In this document: positions 18,351 through 27,477 of the stretch, piece by piece
Numbering within the stretch: the stretch's first letter is position 1
Layout: each line of letters opens with the position of its first letter
Assembly: GCA_019359445.1 (NCBI GenBank)
Contig: JAHHHJ010000005.1
Location: 124,001-188,000 of the forward strand
DNA length: 64,000 nt
Direction of reading: 5' to 3'
DNA from: Kastovskya adunca ATA6-11-RM4
GTDB taxonomy: Bacteria; Cyanobacteriota; Cyanobacteriia; Cyanobacteriales; Coleofasciculaceae
Notes under the pieces: model-generated
What the model was told of the DNA's origin: nothing
The model's database searches: none
Seen by the model: the letters and a program-made list of their open reading frames with translations, nothing else
Made by a program: the position numbers and the translations under genes

Positions 18351-19707
18351 CCAATATTTTAGAGTTAATGCTGTCTCGATTGCCACTGCCACTAGTAAGG
18401 GTTTGTCCATCGGGACTCAAAAGCAACGGTATGTTAATGCCGTCTAAGGCTCCAGAGTAAAATAGCGCGATCGCCGTGTTTGAGGAGGGATTTTGAGGCG
18501 TTGTGGTGACAAAATTGGGATTACTAGCGGGAGTGGGCAGCGACGACTGTTGATTGGTGAATATCTCTAGGTGTTTCTTGAGCCGTGCGACAAAATCTTC
18601 ATCAAGTTGAGTGGTAGCTAATCCAACAGAACAAAGGAGGCTAGCGATCGCGATCGGGTAGCGAAACTTAATAACGTTGCTGCACAAGCGTTTGAGGCGA
18701 CTACTGGAAGAACGGTGTTGACTCATCAAGGCTTGCAGTCGCAGCCCAGCTAGGGAGTTGTCAAAGACAGAACTCTGGGGCAAAAACGGCGGGACTTGAC
18801 AGTTACGCTCGATTGTAGAGATGCGCGGCAGAATCATCTCAGCATCGTGGGGGCGATCGCCGGAAAAGGGTGCCATCAACTGATCGATCAAATCCGTCAA
18901 GGCTTTGGAGACTTGTGGTGCTCGGTGCTGCCAGAGTAACTGCCCTGTGCGGGGATCTTCGGGAAAATCGTTAGGAGATTTGCCTGTCAGGAGATAAACC
19001 AAGGTTCTTCCCAAGGCAAAAAAGTCGGATTGCAGGACGGCTTTGCCATTGGCTTGTTCAATCGGCGTATAGCCGGGAGAAATAATTCTCGTGACGTTGC
19101 GCTCCCCACTGACTTTTACTAGATAAGTATGGGTAACTTCCTTAGCACTACCAAAGTCAATCAACACCAACCGCCCTTGGGGTGTGAGCATGATGTTGGA
19201 GGGTTTGATGTTCCTGTGAAAATACAGTTGTTTGTGGACTTGGTGCAAAATTTCCACTAAGCACTTCAGCCAGGCGATCGCTTGCTCTTGAGAGAGGGGT
19301 TCATCCTCTGGCTGCTGCTGTCGCCATGCTTCTAAGGTAATTCCCTCGATTTTTTCCATCACCAGACAGTGCAAGGGCTGGTGTCTGCCTTTCGGAAAAA
19401 AGGTAAAGTAGCCATCCGGCTCAATTTTGGGAATTGTTGGGGAATTTAAGCTGCTCAATACCTGCGCTTCTTGCTGAAATAAGGCAACAGCTTTAGTTTC
19501 ATTGAGCAGCAGTACCTTTAAGACTTTCGGCGTTCCTTGCTCGTCTTCTACTTCGTAGGTTTTGCCAAATCCCCCTTCTCCCAGAAGCTGCTTGACTTGG
19601 TAGCGCCCTTGCAACACTAACGAAGAGCCGCAGTGACAGCAAACGAGGAGCTTGGCATTTAGAGGGTCAGATGGCTGAGAACATTTAGGATTGATGCAGT
19701 AGCTCAT
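18337..19707 (-). CDS. Serine/threonine protein kinase-like protein, C-terminus frameshifted
   Basis: A 456-residue ORF. An N-terminal zinc ribbon (Cys4, Cys9, Cys23/24, Cys26) precedes a Hanks-type kinase domain (about 35-300), with glycine loop GEGGFGKTY, Lys64 and DFG at 184-186. The catalytic loop reads HRNIKPSN, so the usual catalytic Asp is Asn166. This suggests a weak or dead kinase. A membrane helix near 345-360 (IAIASLLCSVGL) anchors it, followed by a linker and the start of WD40 repeats. The ORF then stops early because of an apparent frameshift, and the rest of the blade is encoded in the next frame at 18221-18350. Kinase-WD40 fusions are common in filamentous cyanobacteria but usually carry more repeats. 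Confidence 0.85.
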   Translation of the reverse strand: MSYCINPKCSQPSDPLNAKLLVCCHCGSSLVLQGRYQVKQLLGEGGFGKTYEVEDEQGTPKVLKVLLLNETKAVALFQQEAQVLSSLNSPTIPKIEPDGYFTFFPKGRHQPLHCLVMEKIEGITLEAWRQQQPEDEPLSQEQAIAWLKCLVEILHQVHKQLYFHRNIKPSNIMLTPQGRLVLIDFGSAKEVTHTYLVKVSGERNVTRIISPGYTPIEQANGKAVLQSDFFALGRTLVYLLTGKSPNDFPEDPRTGQLLWQHRAPQVSKALTDLIDQLMAPFSGDRPHDAEMILPRISTIERNCQVPPFLPQSSVFDNSLAGLRLQALMSQHRSSSSRLKRLCSNVIKFRYPIAIASLLCSVGLATTQLDEDFVARLKKHLEIFTNQQSSLPTPASNPNFVTTTPQNPSSNTAIALFYSGALDGINIPLLLSPDGQTLTSGSGNRDSINSKILAPED

Positions 19708-19830
19708 GGGACGCCTGCGGTTTATGTTTATCTCTAATACTAGGATGGCGGATTTTTCTGGAGCTGCACAAGGGTAGATTCATGGAATCTATTCTCCTTG
19801 TTGGTTCAATATCCAGGATATTTTAGTTTG

Positions 19831-19848
19831 GGTGGGCAAATGCCCACC
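19831..19848. repeat. GGTGGGCA/TGCCCACC palindrome, copy 2
   Basis: Perfect 8-bp arms around two bases, matching the core of the palindrome at 15202-15222. It lies in the roughly 295-bp region between two minus-strand genes, where nothing else was seen. Confidence 0.6.
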
Positions 19849-20002
19849 TACCGAAGGACTAAACAAACGCGATCGCGCTCGTTTAGCAGGCAACGCCAAA
19901 AACCATTTGTACAATCCTTGAGGACAAGGAAGCTCAGGAGGCAATTTTTTCCTTAATCTTCCTTAAACGGCTTCTTGCACAAAATTTCTGCTATGGACGG
20001 CA

Positions 20003-21121
20003 CTAAACCCAGCCTTCAATCACCGGGTGAAAGAAGAACGCCAGTGCCAGCACGACGTAGGTAGCCAAGAGCAAAGTCCCTTCTAGCCAGTTGGACTTGC
20101 CATCAGAACTAATAGAATTGGCAATCAGCACCGCTACTGCTACCGCTACCAACTCAAAAGGATTGAAGTCCAAATCCATCGGTTGACCAATCAACCATCC
20201 AACCAGCACCAACACAGGAGCAACAAATAGGGCAATTTGCAGACTCGATCCCACCGCAACGGAAACCGATAGATCCATCTTATTTTTCATTGCCACAGTC
20301 ACTGCTGTGGCGTGTTCGGCTGCATTACCAATCACAGGAAGCACAATCACACCTGTAAAGAAAGCCGTTAACCCAAGTTTCGTCGTCGCCACTTCTAAGG
20401 AATCAACCAGTAGTTCTGACTCCAAGGCAACTAACAACGTCACTCCTAGCAATACCCCTATCCACAGCCACAGATTTGGTTTATGCTCAATCGGTTTTTC
20501 TATAAGCTCTCCTGTTTCAGTTTCTTCTATCGTTAGTTCTGCAACTCCCACATCAAATAAGTAACTGTGGGTTTTCATGGCAAACAGCAAGGTCAACCCG
20601 TAAACCAAGATTAAGACCACTGCTACTGCCACAGAAAGGCGTTGCAAGATCGATTCATCGATCCCGGTTGAGGTGACATCAACGGCAGTCGGAACCAAAA
20701 TGGCAATCACTGCCAAATTCATCGACGAAGCATTCACCCGTGCCACAACCGGCTGAAACTCCTGTTCTTTGTAGCGCAAGCCGCCCAGCAGCATCGAAAA
20801 GCCCATCACCAGTAGTAAGTTACTAATGATTGAACCTGTAATCGTTGCTTTGACAACATCGACTAGTCCGGCATTGAGAGCAATCAAGGCAATAATTAGT
20901 TCTGTAGCATTACCAAAGGTGGCGTTGAGTAGTCCTCCCAAGGACGGGCCTACAAACACGGCGATTTCTTCAGTGGCAGTCCCCATCCACGCCGCTAAAG
21001 GGATGATTGCTATACCGGAGGTGATGAAAACAGCCGTCGCTCCCCATTCCAAAAAATGTGCGGCAATCGAGATGGGGAGAAAGATCAGCAAGATGGACAA
21101 AATCGTGTTTTTGTTCAGCAT
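20003..21121 (-). CDS. Ca2+/H+ antiporter (CaCA superfamily, CAX family)
   Basis: A 372-residue protein from the chosen ATG at 21121. A TTG 27 bases upstream is the alternative. About 11 membrane helices are arranged as two inverted halves. Each half carries an alpha motif, GNATELIIALIAL in the first and GNAAEHATAVTVAMKNK in the second, with the acidic residues that bind the cation. An acidic loop (TIEETETGELIEKPIEHK) separates the halves. CAX proteins export or sequester Ca2+ in exchange for protons. In cyanobacteria they sit in the plasma membrane and contribute to salt or alkali tolerance. The gene stands alone, divergent from the next gene. Confidence 0.92.
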   Translation of the reverse strand: MLNKNTILSILLIFLPISIAAHFLEWGATAVFITSGIAIIPLAAWMGTATEEIAVFVGPSLGGLLNATFGNATELIIALIALNAGLVDVVKATITGSIISNLLLVMGFSMLLGGLRYKEQEFQPVVARVNASSMNLAVIAILVPTAVDVTSTGIDESILQRLSVAVAVVLILVYGLTLLFAMKTHSYLFDVGVAELTIEETETGELIEKPIEHKPNLWLWIGVLLGVTLLVALESELLVDSLEVATTKLGLTAFFTGVIVLPVIGNAAEHATAVTVAMKNKMDLSVSVAVGSSLQIALFVAPVLVLVGWLIGQPMDLDFNPFELVAVAVAVLIANSISSDGKSNWLEGTLLLATYVVLALAFFFHPVIEGWV

Positions 21122-21506
21122 CCAGTTTTTTGTACCTAAAGAGCACAACGTAATTCGACTCTAGAATACTCGCTTCTGATCTCTTAGAGGGTATGTTCTT
21201 GGGTAGGTGTGACGATCATGAGTAGTTACTACCTTGGCAGTTAAGTTCCATGAACTAATCGGCTGTGTAAGATAGGTAATGGGTTTCAATGGGAAAAGCG
21301 TAAAAACCTTGAACCATTATCTCCCTGAGACAAGCATCATCTGTCCGCTTACCAAGTCATTGCGACAGCCTGTTTGAATCAGTAATTGTCAAGATTGCGA
21401 ACCTTCTTTAGTTTTCTATCAACAGGCGATCGCTGCCTCCTAACCTAGGCTTTAAATTTTCAGGTTGAGGGAGCTGTACCTACATTTTTTACAATTTGGT
21501 GACTTT
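21122..21506. other. Divergent intergenic region
   Basis: This 385-bp stretch lies between the antiporter (minus) and GH57 (plus) genes. It has one HIP1 site near 21430. No small gene, repeat or clear operator was seen. Promoters for both genes must be here. Confidence 0.45.
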
Positions 21507-24161
21507 ATGACTTCTGCTGCCGAGCGTCCAGCTTCACAGGAAGCTGTTGCAATGAATACTATTGCAGATTTTAAAGATGATCCCCAGGTCGAAATGGAGC
21601 CTCTAAAAACGGCTACTGGCGTATATATAACAGTCCACGGTCACTTCTACCAACCGCCACGGGAAAATCCTTATCTCAACACGATTGAGCGTCAACCGAG
21701 TGCCTCTCCCTTTCACGACTGGAATGAACGGATTCACCACGAATGCTATCGCCCCAATGCGTTTGCCAGAATTTTGAATGAGTTGGGAGATGTGCTGGGG
21801 ATCGTCAATAATTTTGAGTATTTGAGCTTCAACATCGGCCCCACGCTGATGTCCTGGTTAGAACGCTACGATATTGAGGTTTATCAACGGATTTTAGAAG
21901 CTGACCGCAAAAGTAGCGATCGCCTCAATGGTCATGGCAATGCGATCGCTCAAGTTTACAACCATATAATCTTGCCCTTAGCCAACGAGCGAGATAAATA
22001 TACCCAAATTCGTTGGGGTAAAGAAGACTTCCGTTCCCGCTTCGGACGCGATCCCGAAGGCATGTGGCTAGCGGAAACAGGCGTAGACTATCCCACCTTA
22101 GAAGTGTTAGTTGCCGAAGGCATTAAGTTCATCATTCTTGCGCCTTCACAAGCCGAGCGCTGTCGAGCGTTTCCCACTGCCAACCAAAGCGATCCCCAGT
22201 GGTTAGAAGTCGGTGGTGGTCAAATCGATCCCACCCGTCCCTACCGCTGCTTCCTGGAGAGTGGCGAATACATCGATATCTTTTTCTACGATGGCCCAAT
22301 TTCCCGCGACATGGGATTCAATGAAGTCCTCGGTAGTTCCGATTGCTTCGCCGGACGTTTGGGTCAAGCTGTGCGGGGAGACCATCGACCCTCCCAACTG
22401 ATTTCCGTGGCGACTGATGGAGAAACCTTTGGGCATCACAAATACGGCACCGAGAAGTGTATCGCTTATGCCTTTACCCAAGAGTTCCCTAACCGGGGCT
22501 GGACGGTGACGAACTACGCCCATTACCTCAGTATCAATCCGCCTACGTGGGAAGTGGAGTTAAAACCCGTGACGGCTTGGAGTTGCTCCCACGGAGTGAG
22601 CCGCTGGCAGGATGACTGCGGTTGTGGAGGTGGTGGACTCTGGAACCAGAAGTGGCGGCGTCCGCTGCGGAACGCCCTAGATTGGTTGCGCGATCGCCTA
22701 GTCCGAGTTTACGAAGATACAGGTCGCCAGTTCTTCCGTGATCCCTGGTTAGCGCGGGATGAGTATATTCAGGTCATTCGCGACCGCTCCGCTGCCAATA
22801 TAGAGGATTTCCTGGCTCGTCATCGCACCCACAAATTCAATCCCACCGAACAAATTGACGCTCTGTGTTTGTTGGAAATGCAGCGTCATGCCTTGCTGAT
22901 GTACACCAGTTGCGGTTGGTTCTTTGAAGAAATCTCCCGTCCTGAAGGCGTGCAGATTCTCCGCTACGCTGCCCGTGCGTTGGAATTGGCGGGTGATGTT
23001 GCCGGAGTGCAGCTAGAAAGAGGCTTCCTCAAGCGCCTAGCTTTAGCACCGAGCAATGTTGAACAATTTAGACATGGGGCGGAAGTCTATCGGCAATTAG
23101 TAGTATCGGCACAAGTGAGCTTTAAGCAAGTGGCAGCCCATTATGCGATTAGCTCACTATTTACTAACTACACCTCCCAACAACGCGTCTACTGTTATGA
23201 AGCTCAACAGCTCGATTACCAATTGCAACGCATGGGGCTGCTGACACTAGCCGTAGGGCAACTGCGACTAACATCAGAAATTACCTGGGAAAGCTCTCAT
23301 TTGGTGTTTGCCGTGCTGCACCTGGGAGGCTGGGACTTCCACTGCTGCATTCAACCTTTTGCCGGACGACGTAGCTACAGCAAACTGAAAGAGAAGCTAT
23401 TTGATGTTCTCAAGCAAGCCAGCGCCGCACAATTGATTTTGGCAATGTCCAAACTTTTCGGGGATCAAACCTTCAACTTACAAAATTTGTTTGCTGAAGA
23501 ACGGCAGCGGATTATGCGGCTGTTGAGTCAAGACACATTGACGCGCCTCGATCAGCTCTACAGCCAGGTTTACCGCAACAACTACGGAGTCTTGCGGGCG
23601 TTCCAGCGAGATGAGTTGCCAGTCCCGCAGGAATTGCAAGTGGCGGCAGAGATTGCCCTATCCAATCGCTGCTTGACTTCCATCCGGGCACTAGATCGAG
23701 AAACCAGCGAAAGGCAACCCAGTTTGAATCACCTGGCAGAGTTGCAAGCCCTGGCAACAGAGGCTGATCATCTACGGACGAGGTTGAACACTCCCGAAGC
23801 AAAGGAAACCTTAGAAGGGTTAATTTTGCGATCGCTTTGGCAACTACTACATGATGCCAATCCAGAAATAGAGTCAGATATCGCTTACGTCGTGTCTCTC
23901 ATTAAAGTCGGGCAGCAATTGCGCCTAGATTTGTCATTACATCGCTGCCAAGAACTTTACTTTAATGCACTGCAATCGCGTATTGGGCCTCAGTGCCAGC
24001 TAGCGAAGCAAGCAAAGTTAGTCTCTGATAAAAATGATCTGGGAGATGAATCAGAGTTGAAATCTATCACTAATTGGGACACAATCCAACTGCGCCAACT
24101 CCTGCAACTTGGTGAAATGCTGGCAGTTGATGTCCGCGTCTGGATGAATCAGTTTCCGTAG
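21507..24161 (+). CDS. Glycoside hydrolase family 57 protein with DUF3536
   Basis: An 884-residue protein from the chosen ATG at 21507. A TTG start 42 bases upstream is less likely. The N-terminal domain begins VYITVHGHFYQPPRENPYL, the typical opening of GH57 enzymes, and contains WLAETGVDYPTLEVL, which holds the probable catalytic Glu. ISVATDGETFGHHKYGTEK may hold the catalytic Asp. From about 350 on, the sequence matches DUF3536 (WSCSHGVSRWQDDCGCGGGG). GH57 members act on alpha-glucans as amylases or branching enzymes. The activity of this long cyanobacterial type is not established. No signal peptide is present, so it is cytoplasmic, probably in glycogen turnover. Confidence 0.9.
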   Translation: MTSAAERPASQEAVAMNTIADFKDDPQVEMEPLKTATGVYITVHGHFYQPPRENPYLNTIERQPSASPFHDWNERIHHECYRPNAFARILNELGDVLGIVNNFEYLSFNIGPTLMSWLERYDIEVYQRILEADRKSSDRLNGHGNAIAQVYNHIILPLANERDKYTQIRWGKEDFRSRFGRDPEGMWLAETGVDYPTLEVLVAEGIKFIILAPSQAERCRAFPTANQSDPQWLEVGGGQIDPTRPYRCFLESGEYIDIFFYDGPISRDMGFNEVLGSSDCFAGRLGQAVRGDHRPSQLISVATDGETFGHHKYGTEKCIAYAFTQEFPNRGWTVTNYAHYLSINPPTWEVELKPVTAWSCSHGVSRWQDDCGCGGGGLWNQKWRRPLRNALDWLRDRLVRVYEDTGRQFFRDPWLARDEYIQVIRDRSAANIEDFLARHRTHKFNPTEQIDALCLLEMQRHALLMYTSCGWFFEEISRPEGVQILRYAARALELAGDVAGVQLERGFLKRLALAPSNVEQFRHGAEVYRQLVVSAQVSFKQVAAHYAISSLFTNYTSQQRVYCYEAQQLDYQLQRMGLLTLAVGQLRLTSEITWESSHLVFAVLHLGGWDFHCCIQPFAGRRSYSKLKEKLFDVLKQASAAQLILAMSKLFGDQTFNLQNLFAEERQRIMRLLSQDTLTRLDQLYSQVYRNNYGVLRAFQRDELPVPQELQVAAEIALSNRCLTSIRALDRETSERQPSLNHLAELQALATEADHLRTRLNTPEAKETLEGLILRSLWQLLHDANPEIESDIAYVVSLIKVGQQLRLDLSLHRCQELYFNALQSRIGPQCQLAKQAKLVSDKNDLGDESELKSITNWDTIQLRQLLQLGEMLAVDVRVWMNQFP

Positions 24162-24343
24162 CTAATCCTTGTCAACCCAGCTCAGAAAATGTCTTCTTAT
24201 CTGGGTTTCTGAGCCTAAGCTAATATTCTGTTTTCAAACGGGGTGCGCTGCTGCATTGCGGCAGCGCTTCGCGATCGCCAATACTGAAACCTTAGGGTAA
24301 GAATTGATCCCAAATTGCTCCCAATGCTGATCCCGAACTTACG

Positions 24344-27022
24344 TTAATTAGACCCTCGCAACTGCACCCGCTCTCCATAGCTCAATAACTGCTCAATCGT
24401 CGCTAGACGGTTGTTCCAAACCTGGACTTGATAGGGTTGCTCTGCCGTTTGTAGTTGCATCCATCTAGAAAATTGTCTGCGGAATGCCGCCACCTTAGTT
24501 TTGGCTACCGATAAGTTCTGGCTAGAAGGTTCAGTTGCTAGTTGATTTAATGCCGCATTCACAGCATCGGCTTGTCTACTCCAAGCTGTAAGAGAGTCTT
24601 GCTCAACCCGTAATTGATTGGTAGACAACAGGTAGCTCCATTCCCGTTGCAACGCTCCGTAACGAACACTGGCAGCGGCAAACGGCTGACGGTGAGGTAA
24701 AGGCTGATTTGGGGTTTTATCGTTTCTGCCTTGAGTGCGGCTAAATATGCTGTGGAGATTGGTGTTGAGATTTTCTGCGGCAAATAAGGAGTAACCCACT
24801 GCTGCCGAATCCCTGAGAAGCTGAATTTGATCGACAGCGACAATATCCGGTAAGTTCAACAGCCGAATTCCTGGTAAAACCAGTGCTGAACTTAAGCTGG
24901 ATTGCATTAACCACGGCTGCGCCAAGTTTTGGAGCTGATTAGTTTCTAGGGCGTAAGTCATCGGGATAACCAAATCCACATCGCCGCGATTGACCCAATC
25001 TTCCCAGTTTTGTTGTAGTCGTTGCAGACGTTCCCTTCGGGGGATGGGAAAGACGGCGGCGGAGATAATTAGAGAAGGTCGTTTGGCTCGCAGGCGCTGG
25101 GATGCAGTCGCCACAAAGGAATCAATTTGCTGGAGGCGGAAATCTGTCCACTTTTTCCACAACTGGCGATCGCGCGGTGAAATCTTTGCAGGGTCAACTC
25201 CGGTTAATGCCTGAAACTGCTGCCGTGCTGCCATCCCGTAGCCATAGGTTTGATTGGCGCTCTCATCTTGAAAGGGATAGCGGATGTAGTCTAGTTGGAT
25301 GCCATCAACTTCGTAGTTGGTAGCAATTTCCTCTAGTAGTGCAATTAAGTAACGACGCACTTCCGGGTTGGCAGGGTCAAAAAATGGCTTCGTCTGGGTT
25401 AGGGGGATCGTTTGTCCCCGGTTATCATACCCCGCCCAATCGGGATGCTTAGACAGGACTGGGCCAGGATAACTGGCGGGTTGATTGAGCAACAGATTGT
25501 GGCGCTGGTTTCCGGCAGCAAAAATCCACACCCAGGCGTGCAGTTCCATCCCGCGCTCGTGAGCTAGCTTAATCGCCGATTTTAGGGGGTCCCAGCCCTG
25601 AATTTGAGGATTTTGCTCCGGTGCTACTTGACTGGGATAAATCGGATACCCTGCATTCACCGTTTCCAAAAAGACGGTATTAATTCCCGCCGCCGCCAGG
25701 GAGTCCAGAACCTTCGCTAAATTTTTTTCTGAGCCAGCGCGAACAATCGTACCTCGGTCTAGCCACATCGCCCGCACTTCTGAAGAGGCTTGTGGGCGGT
25801 CGGTGGGGTAGCCTTCCCAAAGGATGCGTCGTACCTGCAACCACTCCTGTCTAGCTTGATTGTAATTTTTTTGCTCAACTAGTTGGAGGAAGTTTTGCAG
25901 ACCTGCTCTCGCGGCAACAAGCGATCGCTGGGCGGAACTGAGGGGTGGGGTGCGGTTGCTTACGGTTTGAGCGATCGCTCCTTTAGGACTAGCATCGCCG
26001 GATTGAGCAGCAGATGCTGCGGCTTGCAAAGTTATGTTGCTACTGGTCGCCTCAGAAGCGAGTAAGGCACTCTCAAAGCGACCGATGAGATTTTCTAGTT
26101 CCTGACGCATCGCCGTTACTTGGGCCGCAGAGAGACGCTCTCCTGCACGAGGTAGCACGGTGGCTGGGGGAGACACGACATCATCCGTGCCGACTTGCGC
26201 TGTGGTGGTTCCCGATTTCGGACTGCGGTTAGCGGTTGTACCGCCTGAGGAGCAGGATTGTTGAGAGTCTGTCGAGACGGAACCGCCCGCCGTTGGGGTT
26301 TCCCCATAACGCCCTAGGGCGGCTGTTAACCAGGCACTATCTAAGGCAGTAGTCGAAACTGCATCCACCCCCCAGCGCCAGCCGAGGAAGACGGATTTAT
26401 CGGTGGTGACAACCGCAGGTGGAGTGTCGCTAGACTTCCAAACCGCAACTGTTGACGAGTTCAACCCGGCAGGAATTACAACCCCACCGGAGACATTGCC
26501 TGCTAGCCCATCCTGGCGCACCCAGGGTTGGGTATTGACCCGTAAGGGTTCCAACGAAGAAGGAGCAGTGAGGGCAAAGCCCCAGTAGGCACCGAGAAGC
26601 GATCGCAACCGAGTTCGCACATCGGGTTGGGATAAACTACCTGTTGGCCCGCTAGCAATGACTCGCCCACCTTTTTCCATCCATTCTTGTAAGGCGACGA
26701 TTTGTTGAGAATTGAGAATTTCGACATTAGGCAAAAATAGCAACTTTGTTCCGCCTAAATCAGCAGCCCGCGACCACTGAGGCAAATCAACCACACAATA
26801 ATTAACACCTGTCGCCTGTAATCGAGCCGAAATTCCTTCCCATTGCCCAGCATTTTCTGGCGCTTTCACAACGCCGAGCCTAGGTGTTTGGGCATTGGCA
26901 GAGACTGTAAAGAGTAAGGCAAATGGTAAAAGTAAGACAGAATTTTTCCAACCTGTCCATAGGCTTTTGCCGATACGCTTGTGGATTGGCGCTCGGTTAG
27001 CACTAAAACCTATTCTCAACAC
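24344..27022 (-). CDS. Secreted GHL10 (DUF187) family glycosyl-hydrolase-like protein
   Basis: An 892-residue protein with a signal peptide (basic start, then SVLLLPFALLFTVSANA). Residues about 50-140 look like a GATase1/ThuA-like fold (RLGVVKAPENAGQWEGI, GGRVIASGPTG). The middle is low-complexity Ser/Thr/Gly. Residues about 410-730 form a GHL10 TIM barrel (AMWLDRGTIVRA, HAWVWIFAAGNQRHN, VDGIQLDYIRYPF). Related proteins act on envelope polysaccharides or lack proven activity. The C-terminus has heptad-like helices. It probably acts in the periplasm or outer envelope. It converges with the GH57 gene without an obvious functional link. Confidence 0.85.
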   Translation of the reverse strand: MLRIGFSANRAPIHKRIGKSLWTGWKNSVLLLPFALLFTVSANAQTPRLGVVKAPENAGQWEGISARLQATGVNYCVVDLPQWSRAADLGGTKLLFLPNVEILNSQQIVALQEWMEKGGRVIASGPTGSLSQPDVRTRLRSLLGAYWGFALTAPSSLEPLRVNTQPWVRQDGLAGNVSGGVVIPAGLNSSTVAVWKSSDTPPAVVTTDKSVFLGWRWGVDAVSTTALDSAWLTAALGRYGETPTAGGSVSTDSQQSCSSGGTTANRSPKSGTTTAQVGTDDVVSPPATVLPRAGERLSAAQVTAMRQELENLIGRFESALLASEATSSNITLQAAASAAQSGDASPKGAIAQTVSNRTPPLSSAQRSLVAARAGLQNFLQLVEQKNYNQARQEWLQVRRILWEGYPTDRPQASSEVRAMWLDRGTIVRAGSEKNLAKVLDSLAAAGINTVFLETVNAGYPIYPSQVAPEQNPQIQGWDPLKSAIKLAHERGMELHAWVWIFAAGNQRHNLLLNQPASYPGPVLSKHPDWAGYDNRGQTIPLTQTKPFFDPANPEVRRYLIALLEEIATNYEVDGIQLDYIRYPFQDESANQTYGYGMAARQQFQALTGVDPAKISPRDRQLWKKWTDFRLQQIDSFVATASQRLRAKRPSLIISAAVFPIPRRERLQRLQQNWEDWVNRGDVDLVIPMTYALETNQLQNLAQPWLMQSSLSSALVLPGIRLLNLPDIVAVDQIQLLRDSAAVGYSLFAAENLNTNLHSIFSRTQGRNDKTPNQPLPHRQPFAAASVRYGALQREWSYLLSTNQLRVEQDSLTAWSRQADAVNAALNQLATEPSSQNLSVAKTKVAAFRRQFSRWMQLQTAEQPYQVQVWNNRLATIEQLLSYGERVQLRGSN

Positions 27023-27477
27023 GCACTACTCCTCACGAATTGCTCAGTTGTCACTAGTCCGTCGTCTTTATAGTGGTTCAAGGTTTCTAGTTTTTGTCAA
27101 AAACCCTTGAACGTTCAATCTCGAACATCTTCCTTAATCCATAATCTCTAACTCCCTCCCAAACGTTAGCAGCTCATTACTTAAAAGGTTAACAAAAGAT
27201 GAAATCTTTAAATTGACTTTAAACTACTACTAGAGGTTATCGACTAGCCGTTAAGGGGGAAACTTGCTGAGAACGATACTATTTTCTTATTTATGTATTT
27301 GAGTTTATCTAATATATAGTATTGTCATAAACTCTTTTTTGCTCTTCTAATTTGGTAAGCTTTTATCCTGTACCAAGCTTTTTTATAAATAGATAGCGCA
27401 AACAGTTAAAAAAAACTAAACTATTATATTTAGCGAGTATTTAAATTTTAATAAATTCATGTCGATCTTGACTAAGC
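27023..27477. other. A/T-rich intergenic region
   Basis: This 455-bp stretch between two minus-strand genes is strongly A/T-rich from about 27180 to 27470. No ORF, RNA gene or clear repeat was recognised. It holds the promoter of the GHL10 gene. Confidence 0.45.
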
